Positions 33,834 to 42,831 are shown, counted from the first letter of the stretch. The stretch is DNA of 64,000 nucleotides from Saprospirales bacterium (GCA_016703765.1 JADJBL010000022.1:1-64000); one strand, 5' to 3'. Notes: a model not told the origin generated them from the letters alone. Numbers and translations: made by a program.

Positions 33834-34811
33834 ATGAAAAGATATACTTACCCGTTTCTCCTTCTAAGCCTTTTGGGGCTGGTGGCCTGTAAACAATCCG
33901 AACCTTCGCCGGCTTATGCCATCGCTATTCACGGCGGGGCGGGTACGATCCTGAAGGAAGACATGAGCCCTGAATTGGAGAATGCCTACCGCCTGAGCCT
34001 CGACAGCGCCCTGACGATAGGGGAGGCGGTCCTGAAAAACGGAGGCAGCGCCCTGGATGCCGTGGAACAGACCATCCTCTTCCTGGAAGATTCTCCACTT
34101 TTTAACGCAGGAAAGGGCGCGGTGCTCACCTATGAAGGATTTGCCGAGTTGGACGCCTCCATCATGGACGGCGCCACCCAAAACGCCGGCGCGGTGGGAG
34201 GGGTCAGGACGCTTCGCAATCCCATCCGGGGAGCCAGGGCGGTGATGGAACAATCGCCCCATGTCTTCCTGAGCGGCCCGGGCGCCGATCAGTTTGGAGC
34301 GGAAAAGGGACTGGATACCGTCGCCAATTCTTATTTTTATACCCCCCGCAGGATGGAGGAATGGAAGGAAACCCATCCGGATACCACCCCTGCCTACCTC
34401 GGAACGGTGGGTTGCGTAGCCCTCGACCAGAAGGGCAACCTGGCGGCCGGAACCTCGACGGGAGGAATGTCGGACAAACGCTACAACCGCATCGGCGATT
34501 CCCCTGTGATCGGGGCGGGAACCTATGCCGACAATGCCACCTGCGCCGTTTCCTGCACTGGTCACGGCGAATTTTTCATCCGCTACGCCGTGGCGCACGA
34601 TCTTTCTTCCAGGATAGCCTATTTGCAGGAAGACGTACAAACGGCAGCCGACCATATCATTAAGAAAAGCCTACTGGAGAAAGGAGGCAGCGGCGGGCTC
34701 ATCGCCCTCGACCGAAAGGGCCGGGTGGCCATGCCTTTCAACACCCCCGGCATGTACCGGGGCTATGCGAAGCCCGGCGAGCGCTACGTAGGGATTTACA
34801 TGGAGGAATAG
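33834..34811 (+). CDS. Isoaspartyl peptidase/L-asparaginase lipoprotein
   Basis: 325 aa N-terminal-nucleophile hydrolase of the plant-type asparaginase family, cleaving isoaspartyl dipeptides or asparagine. The lipobox LLGLVACKQ (Cys19) predicts an outer-membrane lipoprotein in the periplasm. IAIHGGAGTI opens the alpha-subunit. The autocleavage and nucleophile site is YLGTVGCVALD (Thr191), and GTSTGGMSDKRYNRIGDSPV is the substrate-binding loop. It is 4 bp downstream of the dehydrogenase, so probably co-transcribed. It overlaps the convergent gene by 16 bp. Confidence 0.9.
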   Translation: MKRYTYPFLLLSLLGLVACKQSEPSPAYAIAIHGGAGTILKEDMSPELENAYRLSLDSALTIGEAVLKNGGSALDAVEQTILFLEDSPLFNAGKGAVLTYEGFAELDASIMDGATQNAGAVGGVRTLRNPIRGARAVMEQSPHVFLSGPGADQFGAEKGLDTVANSYFYTPRRMEEWKETHPDTTPAYLGTVGCVALDQKGNLAAGTSTGGMSDKRYNRIGDSPVIGAGTYADNATCAVSCTGHGEFFIRYAVAHDLSSRIAYLQEDVQTAADHIIKKSLLEKGGSGGLIALDRKGRVAMPFNTPGMYRGYAKPGERYVGIYMEE

Positions 34812-36517
34812 GTAAAAAGCGCTTCCCTTATATCCGTTTCACTTCGAATGGGGCGATCCAGCACATCCATGACCAGGGTCCTCCGATTGCCTTGTCCTGC
34901 CGGCAGATTCATGTCCGGTTCGGGTTTCCAGACGGCCAACTGTTGGTCGTCGGTGAGCATCCAGATCATTTGTCCGGCCACGGGCACGATCGGTAGTTTG
35001 GCAAGGCGGCTCGTATAAAAGCGGGTAATGGTATTTCTATTCTTATCGACCAGATAGCCTACGCGGTTGCGGAGGGCCAGACCCGACTCGTCTTCGAAGC
35101 GGGTTTTGACCTCGGCCACTTCGTGTTTGGCTGGGCGGTCGCAATTCCAAACGCCCAGGTGGGTGGCGAGGAAGCGGTTGATCACCCGGTGGCGTATGGG
35201 AGGATGATCGGTCTGCGCGGCGGCCCAGGCCTCGTCGTAGCTGCCATGCAACTGCTCGCGTTCTTCGGCGAAATGTGCCAGAATGCTGTCGCGGCCGATT
35301 TCAAGCAGTTCTTTTCGCTTGGCGGCGAGTTGATCGTGGCGGGCCATTTCGGCCTGGTATTCGGCCAGCGCCTGCTCGTAGCGGGCGCCGGAAAGGACCG
35401 GATTGACCACAACGGAAAGCTGGCGTGTTCCTTTGAATAGGCTGAGTTCGAAATCCCGGTTATTGATAGGTTTGAGTTGCACGTCATCCCACTGGCGGGC
35501 CAGTTCGGAGCGGTCGACGGTTTCGGCCGGGTGCAGTTGCCACAGCGTGCCTTCGCGGAGCAAGTCCAGTTGTTCCGGGCTCATCGAATGGCTTTGCGGG
35601 TTTTGCAGCAAGGCAGAAAGGTCGAAATCGAAGACAAAGTCCGTTCCGTTGTGGCGCTGCGGCCGGAGCGGCAGGTCGGGGATGGCCAGTTCCTGTTCCA
35701 GATAGGACAGCGCGAGCCGTTCGGCGCTTTCCAGGGAAGCCAGTTCCAGTTGAAAAGATTCCTGCACGGAGCAGAGCGCATGATCCTGAGGCAGGTCGGG
35801 GAAATAGGTCTCCACAATGATCATCTGGTCGACGTCTTCATAGACCCAATTGCGTTGGGCGGTATCGAGGCGGTAGATGCTGTAATCGTTCATTTCCTCC
35901 ATGTTGGCGACCGAGATCTCGGAGACCAGTTCCACTTCAATAGCCCGGCCGGGCCGGATGAGAAGGCGCTTGCCATTCTGTTCGGCGTAGATCTCCATCA
36001 TGCCGGCCGACTCAAGCTGGTATTCCGTCCCAGCGGAATCGTAGCTCATGGGGATGCCCGCGAGGAAAAAATCGACCACGTCGTGCAATTCGCGGAAGCG
36101 GATATTCACGTTGCCGGTGACAGCGTTGCCGGCTTCGTCCTGAAAGGCTTCGGAGGGAACCCGGAGTTGGGTGCCGTTGTGGCCGGAAAGGGTAGCGCCC
36201 TGGCCGGCGTCTACGGCAAACTGGGAAAACGCTTTCTGTACCGTATCGCCAAGCGGCGGAGCAATGAAGGGCTGGCTGGCGAAATAGGCCTGCGACTTTT
36301 CCTCGTAAGATCTGGCGAAATGAAGGTTGACAAGCAGGATGATTCCACCAAGCGCCGCTGCTATGCTCATGCCCGTGTACAATTGGCGCCTGATAGACCT
36401 CGGGGCCTTTTGGGACCCCTGGTAGCGCTCGAGAAGGGCATCGAAATCCTTGTGGTTTTCGATGCTCTCCTTGGAGGGCTGAGGAGCGTTAATTCGAAAG
36501 TTGTAGCCTCTTTTCAT
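34796..36517 (-). CDS. Single-span membrane protein, probable anti-sigma-type partner
   Basis: 573 aa. A short cytoplasmic N-terminus (about 50 residues) is followed by one membrane helix (about residues 50-67, MSIAAALGGIILLVNL) and a large extracytoplasmic domain with beta-rich segments (GATLSGHNGTQLRVPSEAFQ and NVNIRFRELHDVVDFFLAGI). Its start overlaps the sigma-factor stop by 4 bp (36514-36517), the arrangement typical of ECF sigma/anti-sigma pairs. The N-terminus has no recognisable zinc anti-sigma motif, so the anti-sigma role is inferred from context. Confidence 0.65.
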   Translation of the reverse strand: MKRGYNFRINAPQPSKESIENHKDFDALLERYQGSQKAPRSIRRQLYTGMSIAAALGGIILLVNLHFARSYEEKSQAYFASQPFIAPPLGDTVQKAFSQFAVDAGQGATLSGHNGTQLRVPSEAFQDEAGNAVTGNVNIRFRELHDVVDFFLAGIPMSYDSAGTEYQLESAGMMEIYAEQNGKRLLIRPGRAIEVELVSEISVANMEEMNDYSIYRLDTAQRNWVYEDVDQMIIVETYFPDLPQDHALCSVQESFQLELASLESAERLALSYLEQELAIPDLPLRPQRHNGTDFVFDFDLSALLQNPQSHSMSPEQLDLLREGTLWQLHPAETVDRSELARQWDDVQLKPINNRDFELSLFKGTRQLSVVVNPVLSGARYEQALAEYQAEMARHDQLAAKRKELLEIGRDSILAHFAEEREQLHGSYDEAWAAAQTDHPPIRHRVINRFLATHLGVWNCDRPAKHEVAEVKTRFEDESGLALRNRVGYLVDKNRNTITRFYTSRLAKLPIVPVAGQMIWMLTDDQQLAVWKPEPDMNLPAGQGNRRTLVMDVLDRPIRSETDIREALFTYSSM

Positions 36518-37140
36518 ATCTCGCTGTTTCTGGTGGGTTTAGGATGTAGCATGTTCTTTTTCATTCTTTCCAGGATTCGATACGTTCGCATTTTTGCATT
36601 GGCCTCGCTAATTCCGAGGATCTCGGCGATCTCCTTGAATGGCCGGTCTTCGAAAAACCTCATTTCGACCAGTTCCATTTCCTCGGGGGGCAGACCGTCG
36701 AGTGCCCCGAGCAGGGCTTCGTGTTTGCGGGCCTCGTCGTCCTCCTCCATCTCTTCGGCCAGGTGCGCCAGGTGCACATCTTCCGCGCTGACCACCCTGT
36801 TCTTCTGTTGAGTGCGGAAATGCTGCCCGATCTCATTGCTGGCGATCCGGAACAGCCAGGCGGAAAACGGAACCCCCTGAAAGGTGTAGGCGTCCAGTCG
36901 TTGCATCGCTTTGAGGAATACCTGGGAGGAAAGATCGGCAGCGAGGGCCTCGTCGCCACTGCGACGGAAAATGAACCGGAATACCGGCTCGTAATAACGA
37001 TCGTACAGAGGTCTGAACGCGGCGCGATCCTGCACGGCTGCCTGCACCTCCAGCCATTCCTGCTGAAGCGCATCCGCCGACACCCATTTAGGGCTGCGCT
37101 CTATGGACTCGTCGTTATTCAAGATCGCTGATTGGAGCAT
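36514..37140 (-). CDS. ECF-type RNA polymerase sigma factor
   Basis: 208 aa sigma-70 family protein. Region 2 is visible as FRPLYDRYYEPVFRFIFRRS and FLKAMQRLDAYTFQGVPFSA, followed by WLFRIASNEIGQHFR. Region 4 is LDGLPPEEMELVEMRFFEDR followed by PFKEIAEILGISEANAKMRT. Translationally coupled to the membrane protein at 34796, which likely controls it. Targets unknown. Confidence 0.9.
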   Translation of the reverse strand: MLQSAILNNDESIERSPKWVSADALQQEWLEVQAAVQDRAAFRPLYDRYYEPVFRFIFRRSGDEALAADLSSQVFLKAMQRLDAYTFQGVPFSAWLFRIASNEIGQHFRTQQKNRVVSAEDVHLAHLAEEMEEDDEARKHEALLGALDGLPPEEMELVEMRFFEDRPFKEIAEILGISEANAKMRTYRILERMKKNMLHPKPTRNSEI

Positions 37141-37226
37141 ACTTTTTGGAATAACTCCTGCGCCTGTTCGTTGGGCCGGCGGTTTTTATTTTGATAATGC
37201 AGTTACCCATTAAAAGTAACAGAAGA

Positions 37227-37907
37227 TCATTCCAAAATTGAATCAATTAATTCGATAATAAATTTATTTAAACTGCCGATGGCGCCGCCGAGGTCCCAGG
37301 CCTCCCTGTTGCGGGCCTCCACGTAGTTGGAAATAGCCCGGAAAGCCAGGAAGTTGCGCTTTTCCAAAAGGCAGCACATAAAAAACGGCGCGCCTTCCAT
37401 GGTTTCGATCTCCCCTTCGTTTCGCTCTCTGAAGGCCTCGATACTGGGGGGGAACCCATGCACCCGGTCCAGCGTCAGCCCCCGGACGGCCCTTATCCCC
37501 GGAATGGATTCGGCTACCGGGTGCATGAGCCTGCCGTTTTCAAAAGGCGGAAAATTCCGGTCCAGCAGACCCAGCGAAAAAACGTCGGTAAACGATCCGT
37601 CGGCCTCTTCCACTCCCAGGTCGGCAAACTGTTCGGAAACGACCTGCACCACTTCCCCCAGCGGGATGGAGCGGTCGAAGCTCCCCGCGATCCCGGCCTG
37701 GATGACCAGGTCGTAAACCTGATCGCGCAACGCCCTCGTCAGGTGATAGGTCGTCAGGGCGATCCCCACCCCGGAAACCAACAGGTGAACCTCGTGGTTC
37801 CCTTTTCGGAATCGGGAGGATTGAACCTGCTCAAAAGACCCGCCTTCCAGATAGGCGATCAGGGGGGCAATCTCGAAAGGGGTGGAAGCGACGATCAGCA
37901 GGCGCAT
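37227..37907 (-). CDS. mqnB: Futalosine hydrolase
   Basis: 226 aa nucleoside-phosphorylase-fold enzyme that removes hypoxanthine from futalosine in the alternative menaquinone pathway. LLIVASTPFEIAPL opens the protein, QAGIAGSFDRSIPLGEVVQV is the family glycine-rich region, and METMEGAPFF-type EGAPFFMCCL and FRAISNYVEARNREAWDL match futalosine hydrolases rather than MTA nucleosidase. It lies 6 bp downstream of the beta-barrel gene. Other mqn genes are not in the window. Confidence 0.85.
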   Translation of the reverse strand: MRLLIVASTPFEIAPLIAYLEGGSFEQVQSSRFRKGNHEVHLLVSGVGIALTTYHLTRALRDQVYDLVIQAGIAGSFDRSIPLGEVVQVVSEQFADLGVEEADGSFTDVFSLGLLDRNFPPFENGRLMHPVAESIPGIRAVRGLTLDRVHGFPPSIEAFRERNEGEIETMEGAPFFMCCLLEKRNFLAFRAISNYVEARNREAWDLGGAIGSLNKFIIELIDSILE

Positions 37908-37913
37908 AGAGGA

Positions 37914-38735
37914 TCAGTTTTGGGACTCCGGCGCTTGATACACGGCCGAAAAAGCGGGGGTCCAGCCCAGTATCTGATGCCATTGGAAGGCGAAATCGAG
38001 CCGCAATCCTTTTTTCAGGTCGATGCCCGCGCCGAAAGTGCCCTGAACGGGCTGGGTCGAAAACCCGGCGCGCAGGAACAGGGCTTCGAGGAGCCTGTAT
38101 TCCAGCCCCCCTTTCCAGCGAAGGGGGAAGTCGATATCCTTTTCCGCTTCGCCGCTGAGCAGAACCTTTTCGCTGGCCTGGTATGAAAAACCCGCCTTCA
38201 TGAGGGTGGGGAAATACTCTCCGTTGTTTCGCTGGATGCGAAAGGGGTTGAACAAATGAAATCCGAGCCACAATGGCTCGGCAAAATTGGCCTGAAGGCC
38301 GATATTACCGGTGGCGTTCAACTGGCTGCCGTAATCGGGTATCCTGGTATTCAACAGGTCGAAACCCGCTCCCAGGTAGATATCCCGGAAGATCTGGCGG
38401 GCGTAGAGCAGGCCTAGCCTTTGTTCGTTGTATGCCTCCAGCCCAAAATAATGGAACTGGACCCCAAAAACGCCCGCCTTGCTCGCGACGGCGCCTGCCG
38501 CCGCTACGGATCTTATTTCCGGAATGAGAAAACGCTGCTCGCCCATGGCCGTTACACCCCATCTGGGGATCGTGGCCAGCCCTGCGGGGTTGGAAAACGC
38601 GCTGTTGATGTCCTGAAAAGCGACCGAAGTATTGCCCATGGCCGCTCCTCTGGCCCCGGCATTGGGAGGGAGGCCGTTTTGCGAATACAGGAAGATTCCT
38701 TGCAGCATAAAAAGCAGGGAAAGGATCGATTTCAT
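37914..38735 (-). CDS. PorV/PorQ-like outer-membrane beta-barrel protein
   Basis: 273 aa with a signal peptide (MKSILSLLFMLQGIFLYSQN). The hallmark start of the FadL/PorV-like family follows: GARGAAMGNTSVAFQDINSA followed by FSNPAGLA. Strand-rich sequence continues to the C-terminus. Members of this group include T9SS shuttle proteins and hypothetical barrel proteins; the exact role here is uncertain. Co-oriented with mqnB. Confidence 0.75.
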   Translation of the reverse strand: MKSILSLLFMLQGIFLYSQNGLPPNAGARGAAMGNTSVAFQDINSAFSNPAGLATIPRWGVTAMGEQRFLIPEIRSVAAAGAVASKAGVFGVQFHYFGLEAYNEQRLGLLYARQIFRDIYLGAGFDLLNTRIPDYGSQLNATGNIGLQANFAEPLWLGFHLFNPFRIQRNNGEYFPTLMKAGFSYQASEKVLLSGEAEKDIDFPLRWKGGLEYRLLEALFLRAGFSTQPVQGTFGAGIDLKKGLRLDFAFQWHQILGWTPAFSAVYQAPESQN

Positions 38736-38753
38736 TTCGGAAATATAAAAAAT

Positions 38754-39359
38754 TTAAATGTCATTCCAGCGGACGAGGACGCCTCCGTGGCCGATTATTT
38801 CCTCCAGCGCCCCGGCGCCTTCCCCTTCCTCCATGGCCGGACAGGCATCTTCGACGATCCGGACCCGAAAACCCAGGGCCAGACCGTCGAGGGCGGTTTG
38901 TTTTACTCCGAATTCGAGCGGGAAGCCGAGCAGGTAGAGCTCTTCGATCCCCCGCTCATGCAGGTAAGAGGCTAGCCCCGAGTCGTTCAGATGGGCGTTG
39001 TCGAAAAATCCGCCGTAGCTGTCCATGTCCGGGTCCGTGCCTTTGAAAAAATGCCGGTCGATCTTTTCCTGCCGCAGTGCGATGGCCATTTCGGCGCCGA
39101 ACGTGTTCTGGACGCAGTGCATGGGCCACAACAATTGGGGGAGTCCGTGCGATTCGATGATCTGCCAGGGTTTTCTCCAGGGGTGGTTGGCCGCAAAGCT
39201 CAGGTGGTTGGCCGGGTGCCAGTCGCGGACGGCTGCGACGCACCCGAATTTTTCCATCAAATGGTTCGCCACGGCAATCGCTTGCCCGCTGCCCGAAATT
39301 TCTGCCATGCCTCCCGGACCAAAATCATTTTGAAGATCGATCAGTATCAGTGCTTTCAC
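38754..39359 (-). CDS. PncA-like nicotinamidase homologue lacking the catalytic cysteine
   Basis: 201 aa from a GTG at 39359 (VKALILIDLQNDFGPGGMAE); an ATG at 39413 would overlap the upstream gene. It retains the isochorismatase-fold elements: D8, the metal-site residues D46-W-H48 (VRDWHPANHLSF) and H59, HCVQNTFGAEM, and K106 (FFKGTDPD). The position of the nucleophilic Cys, normally in a DYCVxxTA motif, reads EFGVKQTALDG with Gly151 (codon at 38907-38909). Hydrolysis of nicotinamide is therefore doubtful. It lies 10 bp downstream of the WG-repeat gene. Confidence 0.8.
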   Translation of the reverse strand: MKALILIDLQNDFGPGGMAEISGSGQAIAVANHLMEKFGCVAAVRDWHPANHLSFAANHPWRKPWQIIESHGLPQLLWPMHCVQNTFGAEMAIALRQEKIDRHFFKGTDPDMDSYGGFFDNAHLNDSGLASYLHERGIEELYLLGFPLEFGVKQTALDGLALGFRVRIVEDACPAMEEGEGAGALEEIIGHGGVLVRWNDI

Positions 39360-39369
39360 GTGTTGTTTT

Positions 39370-40536
39370 TTACTCCTGAGCCCTTGCGAGCCCTTCTGAA
39401 AAGTCGCGCACATCCGGGTAACGGGGCGGGATGACTACCTGCCCGTTGAGGTCGATAAACCCGATGCCCTCGTAAAATCCGGCGCGGGCAAGCCCCTCGC
39501 GAAAAGACCAGGCCAGGCCGAAATGAGCCGGGGTGATCGGGACGCCGAGGGTGTCCAAAAAACCCCAAAGCTCGTCCTTCCGGTAGGGCGCCCGGCCCTC
39601 GCTAAATTCGTACAACATCTCGTACTCCAGTGCTGCGATAAAGGCCCCGGTCGAGTCGATGATCCCGAACAGATTGCCGGAAGTCGCCATCCACCTGGCA
39701 AAGCCGGCGTAGCGAAGGTCGTCGTATCCGGGCTCCACCGCCCATTTGCCATTTTTGCCGATCAGACCCCAGCGTCCGGCTTCGGCTGCGGGCGCCAGTC
39801 CTTCGGCAAAGGGCCTGGCCTGTTCGTATTGAAAGGGAAGGAATTCTTTTCCGGAAAGGTCGAGGTATCCCCAAAGCCCTTCGCGTTTGGCCGGAATCAG
39901 CTTGTCGGAGGCCGGTTCGAGTTTTTCGTAATCGGCGGGGATTGCCCAATTACCCTTTCGATCCAGCATGCCCCATTTGGCGTCGTTTTTAACCACCGCC
40001 CTGCCATCCGCGAAATTTTCCGCCCGGGTGTAGATACACGGAATGGCCAGATCCCCCTGTTTATTGATAAAGCCATACAGTTCGCCGCACTGGATCCGCG
40101 CCATGCCGTCGGAAAAGTCGCTCGCGGATTCCCAGACCGGCTGGATGACGAGCTTGCCCTCCCGATCGACGAAGCCCATTCCCTGTTCGAAAACCTTTAC
40201 CCGGCCCAGTCCTTCGGAGAAATCCCAGGCCGCCTGAAAATCAGCGGGTATGGCCAGCTTGCCCCGGTTGTCGATATAGCCCCAGCGGCCTTTTATGCGC
40301 ACCACCGCCAGCCCTCCGGTAAAGTTGCGGCAGTCGTCGAATTCCGGAGCGATGGCCCACTCGCCCAATTGATTGATATAGCCCCATTTATACATCGACT
40401 CCTCGTAATCCTCCTCGATCGGAGGAAGAGGGACTTCTTCCCCCTCAGCCGCCGCCGGCGGGTCGTTTTTACAGGCCGAAGCGAGGAAGAGGGAAAATCC
40501 GAGAACCAGAAAAGGGTGAATTTGCAACCTGTTCAT
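39370..40536 (-). CDS. WG-repeat lipoprotein
   Basis: 388 aa. The lipobox LFLASACKND (Cys22) marks it as a lipoprotein. Multiple WG/KWG beta repeats follow, for example WGYINQLGEWAIAPEFDDC, WGYIDNRGKLAIPADF and GFVDREGKLVIQPVW, spaced about 45-48 aa. The WG fold is a beta-propeller-like repeat with no known enzymatic role. Sits between the pncB-like fragment (21 bp upstream) and the PncA-like gene (10 bp downstream), in one co-directional run. Confidence 0.85.
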   Translation of the reverse strand: MNRLQIHPFLVLGFSLFLASACKNDPPAAAEGEEVPLPPIEEDYEESMYKWGYINQLGEWAIAPEFDDCRNFTGGLAVVRIKGRWGYIDNRGKLAIPADFQAAWDFSEGLGRVKVFEQGMGFVDREGKLVIQPVWESASDFSDGMARIQCGELYGFINKQGDLAIPCIYTRAENFADGRAVVKNDAKWGMLDRKGNWAIPADYEKLEPASDKLIPAKREGLWGYLDLSGKEFLPFQYEQARPFAEGLAPAAEAGRWGLIGKNGKWAVEPGYDDLRYAGFARWMATSGNLFGIIDSTGAFIAALEYEMLYEFSEGRAPYRKDELWGFLDTLGVPITPAHFGLAWSFREGLARAGFYEGIGFIDLNGQVVIPPRYPDVRDFSEGLARAQE

Positions 40537-40557
40537 ATTCCAAAGGTAAGCACTCTT

Positions 40558-40959
40558 CTAGTCTTTCATAATCGCGCCGCCGATCAGCCCGATCAAAGCG
40601 GGCTGCATCATTTGGACCTGGATGGCGGGGCCGCTTATCCTGACCAGCGGCTCTCCGGGGAACACGGAGGTTCCCTCCGCCACCGCGACCACTTCACATT
40701 GGAAGGAAAAGCGCTGAAGGTAGTTCAGAAAGGATTCATCGAAGAGGGAATACCCGTCGGACCCTTGCAGGGCGCCCAGCCTTTGGATCTGATCGGGGGA
40801 AAACCGGATGGAACCGACCCATGACAAAAACTCTTCCTGGCCCCGCGCCACAGCGGGGGTTTCGGCAAGGAGCGTGATGCGGGAAGGTTGGTCGTACTGA
40901 CCGGACTTCCAAAGCAGGGATGCGGTCAAAAGGGTGGCCGGGTCGAGGAAATGGTGCAT
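40558..40959 (-). CDS. Short protein resembling the N-terminus of nicotinate phosphoribosyltransferase
   Basis: 133 aa starting MHHFLDPATLLTASLLWKSG. The body (FLSWVGSIRFSPDQIQRL, FLNYLQRFSFQCEVVAVAEG, then TSVFPGEPLVRISGPAIQVQ) matches the N-terminal beta-domain of PncB-type nicotinate/quinolinate phosphoribosyltransferases, but it stops where the catalytic barrel should begin. Only 21 bp remain before the next gene, so the catalytic part is absent. Either a relic or a domain with a new role. It begins 11 bp after the predicted true hscA stop. Confidence 0.6.
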   Translation of the reverse strand: MHHFLDPATLLTASLLWKSGQYDQPSRITLLAETPAVARGQEEFLSWVGSIRFSPDQIQRLGALQGSDGYSLFDESFLNYLQRFSFQCEVVAVAEGTSVFPGEPLVRISGPAIQVQMMQPALIGLIGGAIMKD

Positions 40960-40970
40960 GGAGCTCTTGT

Positions 40971-41287
40971 TTAAATTTTCTTCCCCGAAGCGATTCCGAA
41001 ATGACCACGTCCATGGCTTTCTGGGCCAGGGGCTTGGTATAGTCGTTGATTTCCTCCATGATCTTGTTGATGAGGTCTTTATCCTGGCCTTCGCAGGCTT
41101 GACGGAGGCGTTCGCCGTGGTAGCGGATCGCCTGGGTTTCTTCGTCGCTCAGCCATTCGCTGTTTTGGCGGATGAACTTATCGACCGAAAGGAGGATGTT
41201 GGAGGCTTCGTTGCGGGCTTCGAGCAGGCCGCGTATTTGCATATCCTCTGCCGCGTGCCGGATTGAATCGAGCAGCATATTGGCCAT
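40971..41287 (-). pseudogene. C-terminal lid of HscA, separated by an in-frame TAG
   Basis: Directly after the hscA stop the same frame continues with EEMANMLLDSIRHAAEDMQI, RGLLEARNEASNILLSVDKF and ending VVISESLRGRK, the helical lid of Hsp70. The given frame then runs into the next gene. If one A is restored in the A4 run (complement of 40976-40979), the stop falls at 40971, leaving 11 bp before the pncB-like start. This fits a normal HscA of about 618 residues. Confidence 0.65.
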
Positions 41288-41293
41288 TTCCTC

Positions 41294-42826
41294 CTAGCTC
41301 AGCCCGTAGGAAGAGCGGATCTCGATCTCCTGTTCCACATTGGAACGCAATTCTTTGGCGCGCACCACCAGGATGCCGTCGGCGTTGAGGAGGAACTGGA
41401 TCTCGATCTTCGGGAGCGCGGCGGGCATAGGAGGAATGCCTTTGAGGATGAATTCGCCGAGTTTGCGGTTGTGCTCCACCAAATCGCGCTCGCCTTGATA
41501 GACGGCGATCTTGAGGTTTCGCTGGCCGTCGACCGAGGTGGTATATTGCCGTCCGGCGCGGGTGGGGATCTTGGAGTTCCGGGGAATGATGACGTCCATG
41601 AGCCCGCCCATGGTCTCGATGCCGAGGGAAAGGGGGGTGATATCGAGCAGGAGCACCTCTTTTTGATTGCCCGCCAGCACATCTGCCTGGATAGCGGCGC
41701 CGAGGGCCACCACCTCATCCGGATCGAGCTGGTCGTAAACCGGCTTTCTGAAAAAAGCAGACACGGCAGATTTGACCAGCGGAATCCTGGTCGTGCCGCC
41801 CACCATGACCACGCGGTCGATCTGCTCCACTTTCAGTTTGGCGTCGTTCAGGGCCTTGCCGCAGCAATCCAGGGTTTTTTGAACAAAGGGCCGAACCAGT
41901 TCTTCGAAAGAAGCCCGGTCGAGGGAGATGGGGGAGCCGTTCAGGCTGGAATGCCAGCGCTCCTCAAAGCTCAGGGCTTTTTTTGCCTCTTCGGCCTTGA
42001 GGCGCAGGGCCTGGCTGAGTTCTTTATTTTGGGAAAGGGTGTCGGGATTCCATTGGTATTCCCGGGTCCAATAGTCGATGATGGCCCGGTCGAAATCGTC
42101 GCCACCGAGGAAGGTATCGCCGTTGGTGGACAGCACCTCGAAGATGCCTTCGTGCAGGTTCAGGATGGAGATGTCGAAGGTGCCTCCGCCCAGGTCGTAC
42201 ACGGCGATGGTTTGTGCGTCCTGGTTTTCCTTGTCCAGGCCATAGGCCAGGCTGGCAGCGGTGGGCTCGTTGACGATGCGCAGCACATCCAGGCCGGCAA
42301 GCCTGCCGGCGTCGCGGGTGGCCTGTCGCTGAGCGTCGTTGAAATAGGCGGGCACGGTGATCACCGCGCGGTGTACGGGGCGGCCAAGCTCTCCTTCCAT
42401 GCGGATTTTTAGGGCTTTGAGGATCTCGGCCGACAGTTCGATGGGGGAGTAAAAGCGGTCTTTTACGCGAATCTTGACCAGGCTCTCCGTGTCGTCGTCG
42501 ATGATCTTGTATCCGAAATATTGCTCCAGCCCGGCGACATCCCGGTAGGATTTGCCCATGAGGCGTTTGACGGAGTAAATGGTATTGGCGGGATCGGTGA
42601 TCAGTTTTTCCCTGGCGGCGTCGCCGACCAGTATGCCCCCGGCAGCGGAGAAATGGACGATGGAGGGAACCAGTGCGCTTTTACCCGCTTTGTCCTTGAC
42701 GGCAACGGCTTTGCCGTCCTTGATATACGCCACCAGGCTGTTGGTCGTTCCCAGGTCGATCCCTATGATGAGGTCTTCTTCTTTTACGACTTTTCCTTCC
42801 TTTATATTGATCGCTATTCTCGCCAT
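41294..42826 (-). CDS. hscA: Fe-S cluster assembly chaperone HscA (Hsp70), interrupted by TAG
   Basis: Hsp70-type ATPase. 510 residues precede the stop: [20 protein letters not shown] leads into the phosphate-binding [16 protein letters not shown], then the ATPase motifs [33 protein letters not shown] and [14 protein letters not shown], and a beta-sandwich substrate domain ending [11 protein letters not shown]. The TAG (41294-41296) falls in SYGLS-stop-EEMANML and most simply replaces a GAG Glu codon. The first ATG of the open frame (42880) lies inside a repeat hairpin; 42826 is the family start. HscA works with the scaffold IscU and a J-protein, neither of which is in the window. Confidence 0.8.
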   Translation of the reverse strand: MARIAINIKEGKVVKEEDLIIGIDLGTTNSLVAYIKDGKAVAVKDKAGKSALVPSIVHFSAAGGILVGDAAREKLITDPANTIYSVKRLMGKSYRDVAGLEQYFGYKIIDDDTESLVKIRVKDRFYSPIELSAEILKALKIRMEGELGRPVHRAVITVPAYFNDAQRQATRDAGRLAGLDVLRIVNEPTAASLAYGLDKENQDAQTIAVYDLGGGTFDISILNLHEGIFEVLSTNGDTFLGGDDFDRAIIDYWTREYQWNPDTLSQNKELSQALRLKAEEAKKALSFEERWHSSLNGSPISLDRASFEELVRPFVQKTLDCCGKALNDAKLKVEQIDRVVMVGGTTRIPLVKSAVSAFFRKPVYDQLDPDEVVALGAAIQADVLAGNQKEVLLLDITPLSLGIETMGGLMDVIIPRNSKIPTRAGRQYTTSVDGQRNLKIAVYQGERDLVEHNRKLGEFILKGIPPMPAALPKIEIQFLLNADGILVVRAKELRSNVEQEIEIRSSYGLS

Positions 42827-42831
42827 GTTCG

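Noticed and set aside
41284..41296. TAG read as a sense codon through genetic-code change
   Set aside because: TAG is used as an ordinary stop elsewhere in the window (for example 40558 and 13655), so recoding is unlikely.
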